Shown one piece after another: positions 1 through 9,990 of a stretch of DNA of 64,000 nucleotides. A program made the translations under genes and the position numbers. Position 1 is the first letter of the stretch; the number at the start of each line of letters is the position of its first letter. The notes beneath the pieces were generated by a model. It did not search any database. It had not been told where the DNA came from and saw nothing but the letters and a program-made list of their open reading frames with translations. Source of the stretch: Mycobacterium ostraviense (GTDB lineage Bacteria > Actinomycetota > Actinomycetes > Mycobacteriales > Mycobacteriaceae); assembly GCF_002705925.1 (NCBI RefSeq), contig NZ_NKRE01000001.1, forward strand, positions 2,020,544 through 2,084,543. Direction: 5' to 3'.

Positions 1-1894
<1,894 letters not shown>

Positions 1895-1924
1895 AGAAGT
1901 CTTCCCACTCTTTCGGTTGCGTAT

Positions 1925-1953
1925 TTAGTTCGCGTTAGTTCGCGTTAGTTCGC
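1925..1953. repeat. 10-base tandem repeat, about 2.9 copies, in the rpsG-fusA1 spacer
   Basis: The unit TTAGTTCGCG is repeated head to tail in the 95-base gap between rpsG and fusA1. No hairpin or promoter motif is evident in it. It could vary in copy number between strains. It sits in the 5' untranslated stretch immediately before the fusA1 ribosome binding site. Confidence 0.7.
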
Positions 1954-1989
1954 TGTCGGTTGCGCCCGGCCGCTTTTCGCCGGCGGCTC

Positions 1990-2460
1990 TCACCAGCGAT
2001 AATGCGCAAAGGCGCGGTTCGCCTCGGCCATCTTGTGGGTGTCCTCACGCCGTTTGACAGAGGCCCCGAGGCCGTTGCTGGCATCCAGAATCTCGTTTGC
2101 CAACCGTTCGATCATCGTCTTCTCCCGGCGTTGCCGCGAGTAGCCGACGAGCCAGCGCAGCGCCAACGTGGTCGACCGGTCCGGGCGCACCTCGACCGGC
2201 ACCTGGTAGGTCGCACCACCGACGCGGCGGCTGCGGACCTCCAAGGCCGGTTTGACGTTGTCGAGAGCGCGCTTGAGGGTGATGACGGGATCGGTGCCGG
2301 TCTTGTCGCGGGCATGTTCGAGCGCACCATAAACAATGCGCTCGGCCAACGATTTCTTCCCCTTCAGCAGAACCTTGTTCACCAGTTGGGTGACCAGCTG
2401 CGACCCGTACACCGGGTCGTTGACCAACGGACGCTTGGGCGCCGGCCCCTTGCGCGGCAT
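1990..2460 (-). CDS. rpsG: 30S ribosomal protein S7
   Basis: S7 nucleates assembly of the 30S head by binding the 3' major domain of 16S rRNA and lines the E site. The 156-residue protein starts [11 protein letters not shown] and ends AFAHYRW, the length and termini typical of actinobacterial S7. Its ATG overlaps the rpsL stop by one base (TGATG), implying translational coupling within the str operon. In other bacteria S7 represses this operon post-transcriptionally; no binding structure was identified here. Confidence 0.98.
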   Translation of the reverse strand: MPRKGPAPKRPLVNDPVYGSQLVTQLVNKVLLKGKKSLAERIVYGALEHARDKTGTDPVITLKRALDNVKPALEVRSRRVGGATYQVPVEVRPDRSTTLALRWLVGYSRQRREKTMIERLANEILDASNGLGASVKRREDTHKMAEANRAFAHYRW

Positions 2461-2834
2461 CAGCTCTTCTCCTTCTTGGCGCCGTAACGGCTGCGAGCCT
2501 GCTTGCGGTTCTTCACTCCCTGGGTGTCGAGCGAACCGCGGATGATTTTGTACCGCACACCGGGCAGGTCTTTCACCCGGCCGCCACGGACCAGCACCAT
2601 CGAGTGCTCCTGCAGGTTGTGACCCTCGCCGGGGATGTACGCCGTGACCTCGACCTGGCTCGTCAGCTTCACCCGCGCGACCTTGCGAAGCGCCGAGTTC
2701 GGCTTCTTCGGAGTGGTGGTGTACACCCGGGTGCACACGCCACGGCGCTGCGGGCTGCCCTTGAGGGCCGCGGTCTTGACCTTGGCGATCTTGTCCCGAC
2801 GACCCTTTCGGACCAGCTGCTGAATGGTTGGCAT
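2460..2834 (-). CDS. rpsL: 30S ribosomal protein S12
   Basis: S12 sits in the decoding centre and controls fidelity; it is the classic streptomycin target. The 124-residue sequence is complete. The two residues most often mutated in streptomycin-resistant mycobacteria, Lys43 (TTPKKPNS) and Lys88 (GGRVKDLPG), are both wild type. It is the first gene of the str operon (rpsL-rpsG-fusA1), transcribed on the minus strand from the gap upstream. Confidence 0.98.
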
Positions 2835-3179
2835 CTACCGGCTTTCTGTGTCGCTGTCTGAGGGTCCGGTACCGGTCCCCGTACTGTTAGTTGTCAAGTC
2901 TTGTACTGCAGTTATGCCCTGCCTCGGAATAAACGTCGTATAAACGCCGTACCCCGCTGCCGGGTGTGTCGCATGCGGTTGGCCTCCGAACTCAATCCGC
3001 CTCGTCCTTGACATCTCGGTGACATCATGGACATGCGAATTGGCCCGGCATCCACGCCCTCAAGTCGGGCGCTGTAGGCCGCCAGGCACGAGCAACCACA
3101 ATACCGCTCGCCGGTCAGGCAGGTCAAAGTGGTGCCCGGACCAAGCGGAGATCCGTTACCCGGGCGTCCCCAATCAGCG
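2835..3179 (-). promoter_or_regulatory. Upstream region of the str operon (345 bases, no gene)
   Basis: This gap lies between rpsL and the stop codon of the convergent-side TetR gene and must hold the str operon promoter. A consensus -35 hexamer TTGACA reads on the minus strand at 2897-2892, but no convincing -10 hexamer follows at 16-18 bases. An AT-rich stretch at about 2925-2945 (minus strand TTTATACGACGTTTATTC) is an alternative promoter area. No ORF with recognisable protein content is present. Confidence 0.4.
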
Positions 3180-3827
3180 TTAGGCCTGCTTGGCACCGTG
3201 CTCCGCGGTGCGCTTTTCCATCCCCGCCGCCAGGCGCAACACCATGTCGGAGAACACCGCGTCGGTATCGATCTCATCCATCACGCCGGTCATTTCCAGC
3301 AGCACAAACCCGTGTAGTGCCGACCAGAACTCCAGCGCCGCGTAAAAGGCCTCTTCGCCTTCCAGGCCGTAGGACGACAACACGGCGATCACCGGCGCGG
3401 CGGCGCTTCTGGTCGCCGCGGCGTAGTCGGGATCGTCGCCGCCCAACGGCATCCGGGTGAATGCCGAGTACCGACCGGGATGGTGGTGGGCATAGCTGCG
3501 GTACGCACCGGCCATCACCAATACCGCGTCATCGCGGGCGCGCCCCTCGCCAACCCTGTTCAGCATCGTGATGATGTCGTCGATCACCCGCACCCGCACC
3601 GCGCGGCGCAGGTCTTCGAGGCTGTCCACGTGGTTGTACAGCGACGGCCCCTTGGTCCCCAGTTGGTTGGCCAGCGCGTTGATGGTCAGCGAATCCCAGC
3701 CCTCCCGGTCCAGGAAAGTCAGGGCGCCCTCGACGATGGTGTCTCGGCTCAACTTGGCCGGCCGCGCCGCAACTTTCACGGCACGCTGGCGCCCAGCCGT
3801 CGACGGGGGTTCCGGCGAAGCTGCCAT
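3180..3827 (-). CDS. TetR-family transcriptional regulator (Rv0681 ortholog)
   Basis: An N-terminal TetR helix-turn-helix spans about residues 27-75 (TIVEGALTFLDREGWDSLTI, then TKGPSLYNHVDSLEDLRRA). An all-helical C-terminal ligand domain follows, containing the aromatic EFWSALHGFVLLE stretch typical of the WHG subgroup. The annotated start gives 215 residues; a later start near residue 17 would give about 199, closer to the 196 remembered for Rv0681. A perfect 8-base inverted repeat lies about 80 bases upstream (3905-3927), so autoregulation and control of the divergent DUF3060 pair are plausible. The ligand is unknown. Confidence 0.9.
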   Translation of the reverse strand: MAASPEPPSTAGRQRAVKVAARPAKLSRDTIVEGALTFLDREGWDSLTINALANQLGTKGPSLYNHVDSLEDLRRAVRVRVIDDIITMLNRVGEGRARDDAVLVMAGAYRSYAHHHPGRYSAFTRMPLGGDDPDYAAATRSAAAPVIAVLSSYGLEGEEAFYAALEFWSALHGFVLLEMTGVMDEIDTDAVFSDMVLRLAAGMEKRTAEHGAKQA

Positions 3828-3904
3828 GACGATCGTCCTTCAATTGCTCCACGTGCGAATGACAGTGGGTCATCGCCGCTGCGGTTGTGGGAGGTCAACG
3901 GTGG

Positions 3905-3927
3905 GTCAACTAATGACTCTAGTTGAC
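3905..3927. promoter_or_regulatory. Candidate TetR operator: GTCAACTA-N7-TAGTTGAC
   Basis: The two arms are exact 8-base inverted repeats separated by 7 bases. They lie in the 248-base divergent gap between the TetR gene (minus) and the DUF3060 genes (plus). Position and dyad symmetry fit a TetR dimer operator. Binding is inferred, not shown. Confidence 0.6.
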
Positions 3928-4011
3928 GCGACCGTGGATCGACCGGGCCAAACGCGGCCGCGGCGGGGTGCCAACCAAATGAGCTCAACGCTGTCGTCGG
4001 GCAGGGGACTA

Positions 4012-4026
4012 CACCTAGGCTAGGTG
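4012..4026. promoter_or_regulatory. Short palindrome CACCTA-GGC-TAGGTG before the DUF3060 pair
   Basis: Six-base inverted arms with a 3-base centre lie 50 bases before the first DUF3060 gene. The centre contains TAGGCT, which could serve as a -10 hexamer on the plus strand, but no good -35 was found. It may be a second regulator site for the secreted protein genes. Confidence 0.35.
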
Positions 4027-4075
4027 CACACCTCAATCGAGCACCGATCACGCGCCCAACGGAGGGGGGCCCGCT

Positions 4076-4462
4076 GTGAAATGGACAACCGCCGCCGCGT
4101 CACTGGCCAGCTGCGTCGTCACCATCGTCACCACCGCCGTCACGTCAACCGCGCTACCACCGGCCGCGCACGCGAAAAATGGCGACACCCATATCACCGG
4201 CGAGGGCCTCGAGCAGGTCTTGGACTGCAACGATTCCACGCTGTTGGTCAACGGCACCGCCAATATCATCACCGCGAAGGGAACGTGCTGGGCGGTGACG
4301 GTGATGGGCTCGTCCAACACCGTCGTTGCCGACACGGTGATCAACGACATCACCGTCTACGGTTGGGATCAGACGGTGTTCTTCAAGAACGGCGATCCGT
4401 TCATCTGGGATCGCGGCCGCGAACTGGGTATGGTCAACCGGCTCCAGCGAGTGGGCCCCTAA
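4076..4462 (+). CDS. Secreted DUF3060 protein (Rv0680c ortholog)
   Basis: A 128-residue protein with GTG start preceded by a purine-rich GGAGGGGGG site. Residues 1-33 form a Sec signal peptide ending PPAAHA. The mature part carries one DUF3060 region of beta-strand repeats (LLVNGTANIITAKGTCWAVTV, NTVVADTVIN) of the right-handed beta-helix type also seen in Rv0679c. It lies 15 bases before the next DUF3060 gene, so the two form an operon. The molecular function is unknown; a cell-envelope or secreted role is inferred from the signal peptide. Confidence 0.85.
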   Translation: MKWTTAAASLASCVVTIVTTAVTSTALPPAAHAKNGDTHITGEGLEQVLDCNDSTLLVNGTANIITAKGTCWAVTVMGSSNTVVADTVINDITVYGWDQTVFFKNGDPFIWDRGRELGMVNRLQRVGP

Positions 4463-4477
4463 GGAATCGAGGAGCCT

Positions 4478-4960
4478 ATGCGCGCTCACGTCCCTACCTC
4501 GCGGCTGTCCGCGATCGCTCTGACACTGGCACTGGGCGCAACGGCCGTCGGGCTGGTCGGCTGCAGTTCGACGGCCAATCCCCCGCCGGCCACCAGCAGC
4601 TCCGCAAAGCCCACAACCGCGACGAGCAGCGGTACCGCGGCGCCGTCCACATCGGCCGGCCCCCCGACAACCGCATCGATCGAGATCGGCAACACGCTGA
4701 ACTACGGATCGATCGGGACGACCGCCACCCTGGACTGCGCCGACGGCAAGTCACTGAATGTCGCCGGTTCGGAAAACACCCTGACCGTCAACGGCACCTG
4801 CTCGACGGTGACCATCGGCGGAACCAACAACAAGATCACCTTCGACAAGATCGACCAGCAGCTGAGCGTGTTGGGGCTCAACAACACCATCACCTACAAG
4901 AACGGTGACCCGAAAGTCGACAACATCGGATCGGGCAACACCATCAACAAGGGCGGCTGA
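4478..4960 (+). CDS. Threonine-rich DUF3060 lipoprotein (Rv0679c ortholog)
   Basis: A 160-residue lipoprotein. The signal peptide has a hydrophobic stretch IALTLALGATAVG and lipobox LVGC, with the acylated Cys at residue 29. A Ser/Thr/Pro-rich linker (about residues 30-65) is followed by a DUF3060 domain of short N-rich beta strands (SENTLTVNGTCSTVTIGGTNN, cf. the upstream gene). AGGAG precedes the ATG by 6 bases. In M. tuberculosis the ortholog is a threonine-rich envelope protein. Here the next gene downstream is echA5, only 12 bases away; the mmpS5-mmpL5-Rv0678 block that follows in M. tuberculosis is missing. Confidence 0.88.
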   Translation: MRAHVPTSRLSAIALTLALGATAVGLVGCSSTANPPPATSSSAKPTTATSSGTAAPSTSAGPPTTASIEIGNTLNYGSIGTTATLDCADGKSLNVAGSENTLTVNGTCSTVTIGGTNNKITFDKIDQQLSVLGLNNTITYKNGDPKVDNIGSGNTINKGG

Positions 4961-4972
4961 CGCGCCGTCGGG

Positions 4973-5737
4973 TCACGCCGGCGCGCCGTGGCGGCCGGCA
5001 CCCCCCGCGAAGCGTGCGGCCCCCGCCGAGGCCTCGGCCGCCACCCGGGAGATGCTGGCGAATTCCAGATCGAGCGCCGCCGACTCCGGCAGTCCCCATT
5101 GGTGCAGCACCGACAACCGATCCGACCGCAGACACTGCTGAGGCAGGGCCGCCAACTCGGCCGCCATTGCCTCGGCCGCCTGCCTCGCCTGCCCCTTGGG
5201 CACCACCCGATTGGCCAGTCCCATCGCCAGCGCCTCATCGGCCGCCACCGCCCGGCCGGTAAGGATCATGTCCATCGCCCGGCTGTGCCCGATCAGCCGC
5301 GGCAGCCGCACCGTGCCGCCGTCGATCAGCGGTACGCCCCAGCGGCGGCAGAACACGCCGAACACGGCGCCCTCCTCGGCCACCCGCAGGTCGCACCACA
5401 AGGCCAATTCCAGACCACCGGCTACGGCGTAGCCACTGACGGCGGCGATCACCGGTTTGGACAACACCATCCGCGTGGGCCCCATCGGACCTGGCCCCGT
5501 CCGGTGTACGGCATTGGCCTCCGCTGTGCCGAAAGCCTTCAAATCGGCTCCGGCGCAAAAGGTTCCACCATTGCCGCACAGCACCGCTACCGATGCGGTG
5601 TCGTCGCGGTCGAATTGCTCGAACGCTGAGTAGAGCGCGGCGGCCGTCGGGCCGTTGACCGCGTTGCGTGCCGCCGGCCGGTTGATGACCACCGTGGTCA
5701 CCGAACCGTTGCGGTCCACGTGCACCAGATCGCTCAT
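4973..5737 (-). CDS. echA5: Enoyl-CoA hydratase/isomerase (EchA5)
   Basis: A crotonase-fold enzyme of 254 residues expected to hydrate trans-2-enoyl-CoA in beta-oxidation. The oxyanion-hole segments are visible: GTFCAGADLKAFG at about residues 58-70 and VAGGLELALWCDLR at about 108-121. It is the last gene of the fadE8-echA4-PaaX-like-echA5 operon. Its ATG overlaps the preceding stop by four bases (ATGA). The C-terminus converges with the Rv0679c-like lipoprotein, 12 bases away, with no obvious terminator between them. Confidence 0.9.
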   Translation of the reverse strand: MSDLVHVDRNGSVTTVVINRPAARNAVNGPTAAALYSAFEQFDRDDTASVAVLCGNGGTFCAGADLKAFGTAEANAVHRTGPGPMGPTRMVLSKPVIAAVSGYAVAGGLELALWCDLRVAEEGAVFGVFCRRWGVPLIDGGTVRLPRLIGHSRAMDMILTGRAVAADEALAMGLANRVVPKGQARQAAEAMAAELAALPQQCLRSDRLSVLHQWGLPESAALDLEFASISRVAAEASAGAARFAGGAGRHGAPA

Positions 5738-6468
5738 GTCGCCTCCAGGAGTTGGGATGTGTCAAGGCGTTTCGCCAGCTCGATGGCGAAGTCGTGGTAT
5801 GCCTCACGCAGCCGGGTTCCCGGCCACTGCGCGGGCAACAGCTCGGTGGGCAGCATCGGGTCGGTCAGCAAATGACGGACCATCGCGGCGGCCACCGCGA
5901 AGCGGCCGGGAATGTCTGCCGCGTGGGAGATCTCCTCCAGCAATTGCTGGCCGGCGTCGGCCCACTCGGCGAGGTCCCATAGTCGCGCGGCCAGCTCGGT
6001 GGGTGCGTCATCGCGCGCTCTGAACACCCGCACCCGGGCGCGCATGTCGGGGGCCAGTTTCAGGTCGAGATTGTCGGGACGAAGCCACACCCCTTCACGC
6101 AGTTCACCGAACCGCTTGTCCTGCAGGGTGGTTCGCAGTGCAGCGCGGGTGCGGGCGTCGTCGCCGACACTGGTGACGACGATCATGTGCCAGTAGCCGT
6201 GCCAGGCCCGTACCGGCGAACGCATGGCCTCATCCTGGCGCCGCTGGCGGGCCAGCAACCGATCCGAAAGCCGATACCCGTCGGCGGACCGGACCAGATC
6301 ACCGGCGCTCACCATGCGGGTCAGCGCCACCCGCAACGCCGTTTCCTTGATACCGAAATCGGCGGTAAGCCTGATTAATTCGCTGGCACTGGCCCACGCG
6401 GGATGCGCGCCGAGCAGCACGCTGAGCACCACGGACCGGGCGGTCATGCGCGCCAGCGATTTCGGCAT
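5734..6468 (-). CDS. PaaX-like transcriptional regulator (Rv0674 ortholog)
   Basis: About 244 residues. The N-terminal winged helix (ARSVVLSVLLGAHPAWASASELI, then KETALRVALTRMVSAGDLV) and the central domain with GVWLRPDNLD match PaaX, the phenylacetyl-CoA-responsive repressor family. The start MPKSLARMTARS at 6468 was chosen because the longer frame upstream is out of keeping with the family and overlaps echA4. It sits between two enoyl-CoA hydratase genes, so it probably responds to a CoA thioester and controls this operon. That role is inferred from context. Confidence 0.85.
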   Translation of the reverse strand: MPKSLARMTARSVVLSVLLGAHPAWASASELIRLTADFGIKETALRVALTRMVSAGDLVRSADGYRLSDRLLARQRRQDEAMRSPVRAWHGYWHMIVVTSVGDDARTRAALRTTLQDKRFGELREGVWLRPDNLDLKLAPDMRARVRVFRARDDAPTELAARLWDLAEWADAGQQLLEEISHAADIPGRFAVAAAMVRHLLTDPMLPTELLPAQWPGTRLREAYHDFAIELAKRLDTSQLLEAT

Positions 6469-6472
6469 GAAG

Positions 6473-7411
6473 CTACACTCCTGACGCTTTCCGGCCGTAG
6501 TCCCCGAACGGCTCGTCGCGGTGTTTGACCGCATCCCGGAAGCCGTGCTCGACCGCGTCGGCGACGAAGGCGTGTCCCTCGGGCGTGTGCCGGGCGATGC
6601 CGTCGAACACCGTGCTGACCATTCTGCTGGTGGCCACACCCTGTTGCAGCAGAGCCGAATTGAGCGCCAGCTTGATCATGACCAGCTGATTGACCGGCAG
6701 CGCGGCGATCCGCTGCACCAGCCGCTCGGTGCGTTCGTCGAGGTCTTTCGGATCCGGCGCCTCGACGGCGAGGCCCCATTCGGCCGCTTGGGCGCCGGTG
6801 AGGCAATCGCCGGTGAACAGCAGGCGTTTGGCACGCTGGTCACCGAGCCGGTGTGCCCACAACCCAGCCGCGGGTACACCCCAGACCCGGGTCGGCGGGT
6901 AGCCGATCTTGGCGTCGGCGGCGGCGATCACCTGATCGGCGTGCAGCGCGATGTCGGTGCCGCCGGCCACGCAGTAGCCGTGGATCTTGACCACCGTCGG
7001 CTTGTCGGCATGCATCAGGCTGGAGAACCCGCGCACGAACCGGCTCATCATCTGGTAGTCGATCATCGGGTCCCAGGGCTGGTTGGGCAGGTGGTTGACG
7101 GTCTGGGTCTTACCGTCCAGCACCGTGCCCTGGTATGCGCCGGTGCCGCCCGCCGAGCCGGTGCGATCCGCGTAAGCGGACAGGTCGAAGCCGGCGCAGA
7201 AACCGTCGCCGCGTCCCGAGACCAGAATGACGTGCACGTTGGGATCGAGGTCAGCGCGCTCGACCAGCGCCGACAACTCGAGCGGGGTATCCGCGACGAT
7301 CGCGTTGCCCTTCTCGGGCCGGTTGAACGTGATCCGCGCGACCCGGTCGGTGACCTCGTAGGTCATCGTTTTCAGATTGTCGAACTCGACCGGTCGGATC
7401 GCGTGTGTCAT
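6473..7411 (-). CDS. echA4: Enoyl-CoA hydratase (EchA4)
   Basis: A 312-residue crotonase-family protein, the length of M. tuberculosis EchA4. Crotonase motifs GDGFCAGFDLSAY and YCVAGGTDIALHAD form the CoA and oxyanion pockets. The start MTHAIRPVEFDN was chosen because its ATG overlaps the fadE8 stop (ATGA), the coupling used throughout this operon. A 30-residue insertion rich in Gly and Gln between the two motifs is typical of this EchA branch. Expected substrate is an enoyl-CoA from FadE8; chain or ring specificity cannot be read from sequence. Confidence 0.9.
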   Translation of the reverse strand: MTHAIRPVEFDNLKTMTYEVTDRVARITFNRPEKGNAIVADTPLELSALVERADLDPNVHVILVSGRGDGFCAGFDLSAYADRTGSAGGTGAYQGTVLDGKTQTVNHLPNQPWDPMIDYQMMSRFVRGFSSLMHADKPTVVKIHGYCVAGGTDIALHADQVIAAADAKIGYPPTRVWGVPAAGLWAHRLGDQRAKRLLFTGDCLTGAQAAEWGLAVEAPDPKDLDERTERLVQRIAALPVNQLVMIKLALNSALLQQGVATSRMVSTVFDGIARHTPEGHAFVADAVEHGFRDAVKHRDEPFGDYGRKASGV

Positions 7412-9036
7412 CCCTTGACTAAAGCACGCTCGAGGATGGGGGCCAGATCCAGTCCGGTCGGCATGGTGCCGAAGGCCCCGCCCCACTGGCCGCCGAGCCG
7501 GGTGGCCAAGAACGCCTCGGCGACGGCCGGATGCCCGTGGCGCACCAGCAGCGAGCCCTGCAGGGCCAGGCAGATGTCCTCGGCGATCTTGCGGGCCCGG
7601 TATTGGATGGTGTCGAGGTCACTCAGCTGCGGCCCTAGCTTCTCGACATGGCCGTCCAGCCGGGCGTCCTGTCCCGCGCTCTGCGCCAGGTCTTCGAACA
7701 GCACCTCGACGCATTCGGGCCGAGTTGCCATGGCCCGCAACGTGTCCAGTGCGCTGACATTGCCCGAGCCCTCCCAAATGCCCATCAGCGGCGCCTCGCG
7801 GTACAGCCGCGGCATACCGGAGTCCTCGACATAGCCGTTGCCGCCCAGGCATTCCAGCGCTTCGGCGGCGTGCGGGGTGGAGCGCTTGCACACCCAGTAC
7901 TTGCTGGCGGCCAGGCCGATGCGGCGCAGCAGCGCTTCTTTGTCGTCGCCGCGTGCCGCGTTGTCGGTGGCCCCGGCCATCCTCATCGCGACGATCGTGG
8001 CCGCCTCGGCCTCCACTGCCAGGTCGGCCAGTACGTTGCGCATCAACGGCTGGTCAATGAGGTAGGCGCCGAACGCCTTCCGGTGCTGAGCGTGGTGGAT
8101 GGCCCGGGTCAGCCCGGTACGCATGCTGGTGGCGCTGCCCAGGGTGCAATCCAGCCGGGTGAGGTTGACCATTTCGATGATGGTGGGGACGCCGCGGCCC
8201 TCCTCGCCGACCAGCCACGCGATGGCGCCGTCGTATTCGACCTCGCTGGAGGCGTTGGCGTGATTGCCGAGCTTGTCCTTCAGGCGCTGCAGCAGCATCC
8301 GGTTGCGGGTGCCGTCGGGCAGGATCCGCGGCAGCATGAAGCAGGACAACCCCTTTGGGGCCTGCGCGAGCACCAGAAAGATGTCGCACATCGGCGCGGA
8401 GGTGAACCACTTGTGGCCGGTCAGGCTGTAGGTGCCGTCGGCGTTCGGGGTCGCCTCGGTGGTGCCGGCACGCACGTCGGAGCCGCCCTGCTTCTCGGTC
8501 ATCGACATGCCCGCGGTGATACCGCGTTTCGTGGTGGCGAGCTTGAGCTCCGGATCGTACTCGCGGCTGGTCAGCAGCGGCTCGTAAACGCTGGCCAGCT
8601 CGGGGTTGTGGCGCAGCGCCGGGACGACGGCGTAGGTCATCGAGATCGGACAGATATGGCCGGGCTCGACGGTCCACACGGACGTCTTGGCGGCCCGCAC
8701 CACGTGGGCGCCCGGCCGGTCGTCGGCCCAGGGCGCGGCGTGCAGCCCGTGCGCGATCGCGGTGCGCATCAGTTCGTGGTAAGCCGGGTCGTATTCCACC
8801 TCGTCGATGCGGTGGCCCACCCGGTCATGGGTGTGCAGGACGGGCCGGTTGCGATCGGCCAGCTCACCCCAGCGCTGGGCTTGGTGGCCGCCCGAGATCG
8901 CCCCGAGCTCGTTCACCTCGTCCAGTCCCCACTGTCCGCCCTCGCGGATCAGGGCTTCGACAAGCATCGGAGAAGTAGCGGGATTGTGGTTGTCCAGCGG
9001 CGGGACCTGATTGGTGACGACATGGGTGTCTGGCAT
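7408..9036 (-). CDS. fadE8: Acyl-CoA dehydrogenase (FadE8)
   Basis: A 542-residue FAD-dependent acyl-CoA dehydrogenase of the long AidB-like type rather than the 380-residue classic type. Visible family features are MTEKQGGSDVRAGTTEA, YSLTGHKWFTSAPMCD for substrate and flavin contacts, and LECLGGNGYVEDSGMPRLYREA near the C-terminus. It is the first gene of a four-gene operon with two enoyl-CoA hydratases. The start at 9036 gives MPDTHVVTNQV and lies 7 bases from a good -10 hexamer, so the message may be leaderless. Confidence 0.92.
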   Translation of the reverse strand: MPDTHVVTNQVPPLDNHNPATSPMLVEALIREGGQWGLDEVNELGAISGGHQAQRWGELADRNRPVLHTHDRVGHRIDEVEYDPAYHELMRTAIAHGLHAAPWADDRPGAHVVRAAKTSVWTVEPGHICPISMTYAVVPALRHNPELASVYEPLLTSREYDPELKLATTKRGITAGMSMTEKQGGSDVRAGTTEATPNADGTYSLTGHKWFTSAPMCDIFLVLAQAPKGLSCFMLPRILPDGTRNRMLLQRLKDKLGNHANASSEVEYDGAIAWLVGEEGRGVPTIIEMVNLTRLDCTLGSATSMRTGLTRAIHHAQHRKAFGAYLIDQPLMRNVLADLAVEAEAATIVAMRMAGATDNAARGDDKEALLRRIGLAASKYWVCKRSTPHAAEALECLGGNGYVEDSGMPRLYREAPLMGIWEGSGNVSALDTLRAMATRPECVEVLFEDLAQSAGQDARLDGHVEKLGPQLSDLDTIQYRARKIAEDICLALQGSLLVRHGHPAVAEAFLATRLGGQWGGAFGTMPTGLDLAPILERALVKG

Positions 9037-9043
9037 GCCACCA

Positions 9044-9071
9044 ATATTACATTTTCCTGACAACCGTACAA
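9044..9071 (-). promoter_or_regulatory. Promoter of the fadE8 operon, probably leaderless
   Basis: On the minus strand TTGTAC (9071-9066), 16 bases, then TAATAT (9049-9044). The fadE8 ATG begins after a further 7 bases, so transcription would start at or beside the A of ATG. No Shine-Dalgarno sequence can fit. Leaderless messages with TANNNT about 7 bases before the start codon are common in mycobacteria. The flanking ATTACA/TGTAAT inverted hexamers at 9046-9080 may be an operator. Confidence 0.6.
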
Positions 9072-9089
9072 GAGGTGTAATGGTCTTGC

Positions 9090-9935
9090 TCAGCTGGGAT
9101 GGGCGACGAAGAACTCCCACAGCATTTCGGTGGCCACCGATGGCCACTCATGGCCACCGTCGTCAACGGTGACCAGCACCACGCTGCGGTTGTTCGGGCA
9201 TGCGGCGCTCGACGTGGTAATCCGGCCACTGGTCGTGGTGGCAGGGGTCGCACATTGATCAACATTGCGCCAGAACGCATTCAGCTCCTCGACCGGCGGC
9301 CCGTCGATCTGGGCGAAGCCGGCCCCCGGCCCGCCGAAGTAGCGGACAAGCGGATCTCCGGTGCCGTGAATATGCATGACCGAGGCCGGATGCGGGGATG
9401 GGCACGGGTCCAGTTGCGTTCCCGAAACCGGGCCGATCGCGGCGAAGATCCCGGTGTTGCAGGCCAGGGTATAGGCCATGATGGCGCCGTTGCTCATGCC
9501 GGTGGCGTAGATCCTGGTCGGTTCGACGGGCACGTTCGCGGCGACGTCGGCAACCACCGCCCTGACAAAGGCGACGTCGTCGACGCCTTCGCGTGCGGAC
9601 CGGCCGCAGCAGCCGCCGCCGTTGGCGTTCCACGCTCTGTTCAGACCGTCGGGGTAGGCGACGACGAACTTCTCCGAATCGGCCAATTCGTCCCAGTCGT
9701 AAGATCTTTCAGCCTGTCGGGAGCTGCCGAAACCGCCGTGCAGCATGACGACCAGCGGTGCCGACGAGGGCAGTCCCGCGGGCTTGTAGAGTCGGTAGGA
9801 GCGCTGGACTCCGCCGACGTCGATGGTATGGAAGCTGGTGCCGTTTCCGAAGCCGGCGGGCGGCGGGGGCGGAGCGTGCGCGCAGCCAACGAGCATTCCC
9901 ACGACGCCCAGCAGCGTGACGAACCGGCGAACCAT
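9090..9935 (-). CDS. lpqP: Lipoprotein of the PHB depolymerase/feruloyl esterase family (LpqP)
   Basis: A 281-residue alpha/beta hydrolase lipoprotein. The signal peptide ends in lipobox LVGC with Cys at residue 18, followed by a proline-rich tether. The hydrolase carries VVMLHGGFGSS (oxyanion loop), YATGMSNGAIMAYTLAC with the nucleophile Ser in GMSNG, and a late VDDGGHEWP supplying the His. Family members cleave polyester or carbohydrate esters at the cell surface; the true substrate is unknown. It is followed 55 bases later by the endonuclease IV gene's stop, so lpqP lies downstream of that gene. Confidence 0.88.
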   Translation of the reverse strand: MVRRFVTLLGVVGMLVGCAHAPPPPPAGFGNGTSFHTIDVGGVQRSYRLYKPAGLPSSAPLVVMLHGGFGSSRQAERSYDWDELADSEKFVVAYPDGLNRAWNANGGGCCGRSAREGVDDVAFVRAVVADVAANVPVEPTRIYATGMSNGAIMAYTLACNTGIFAAIGPVSGTQLDPCPSPHPASVMHIHGTGDPLVRYFGGPGAGFAQIDGPPVEELNAFWRNVDQCATPATTTSGRITTSSAACPNNRSVVLVTVDDGGHEWPSVATEMLWEFFVAHPS

Positions 9936-9990
9936 AGGTTAACGGTAGGCCCGCGACACTTGCTTAACGAGTTTTAAATGAGCCGTGAAA

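Noticed and set aside
2460..2834. Possible streptomycin-resistance mutation in rpsL
   Set aside because: Lys43 and Lys88 are both wild type.
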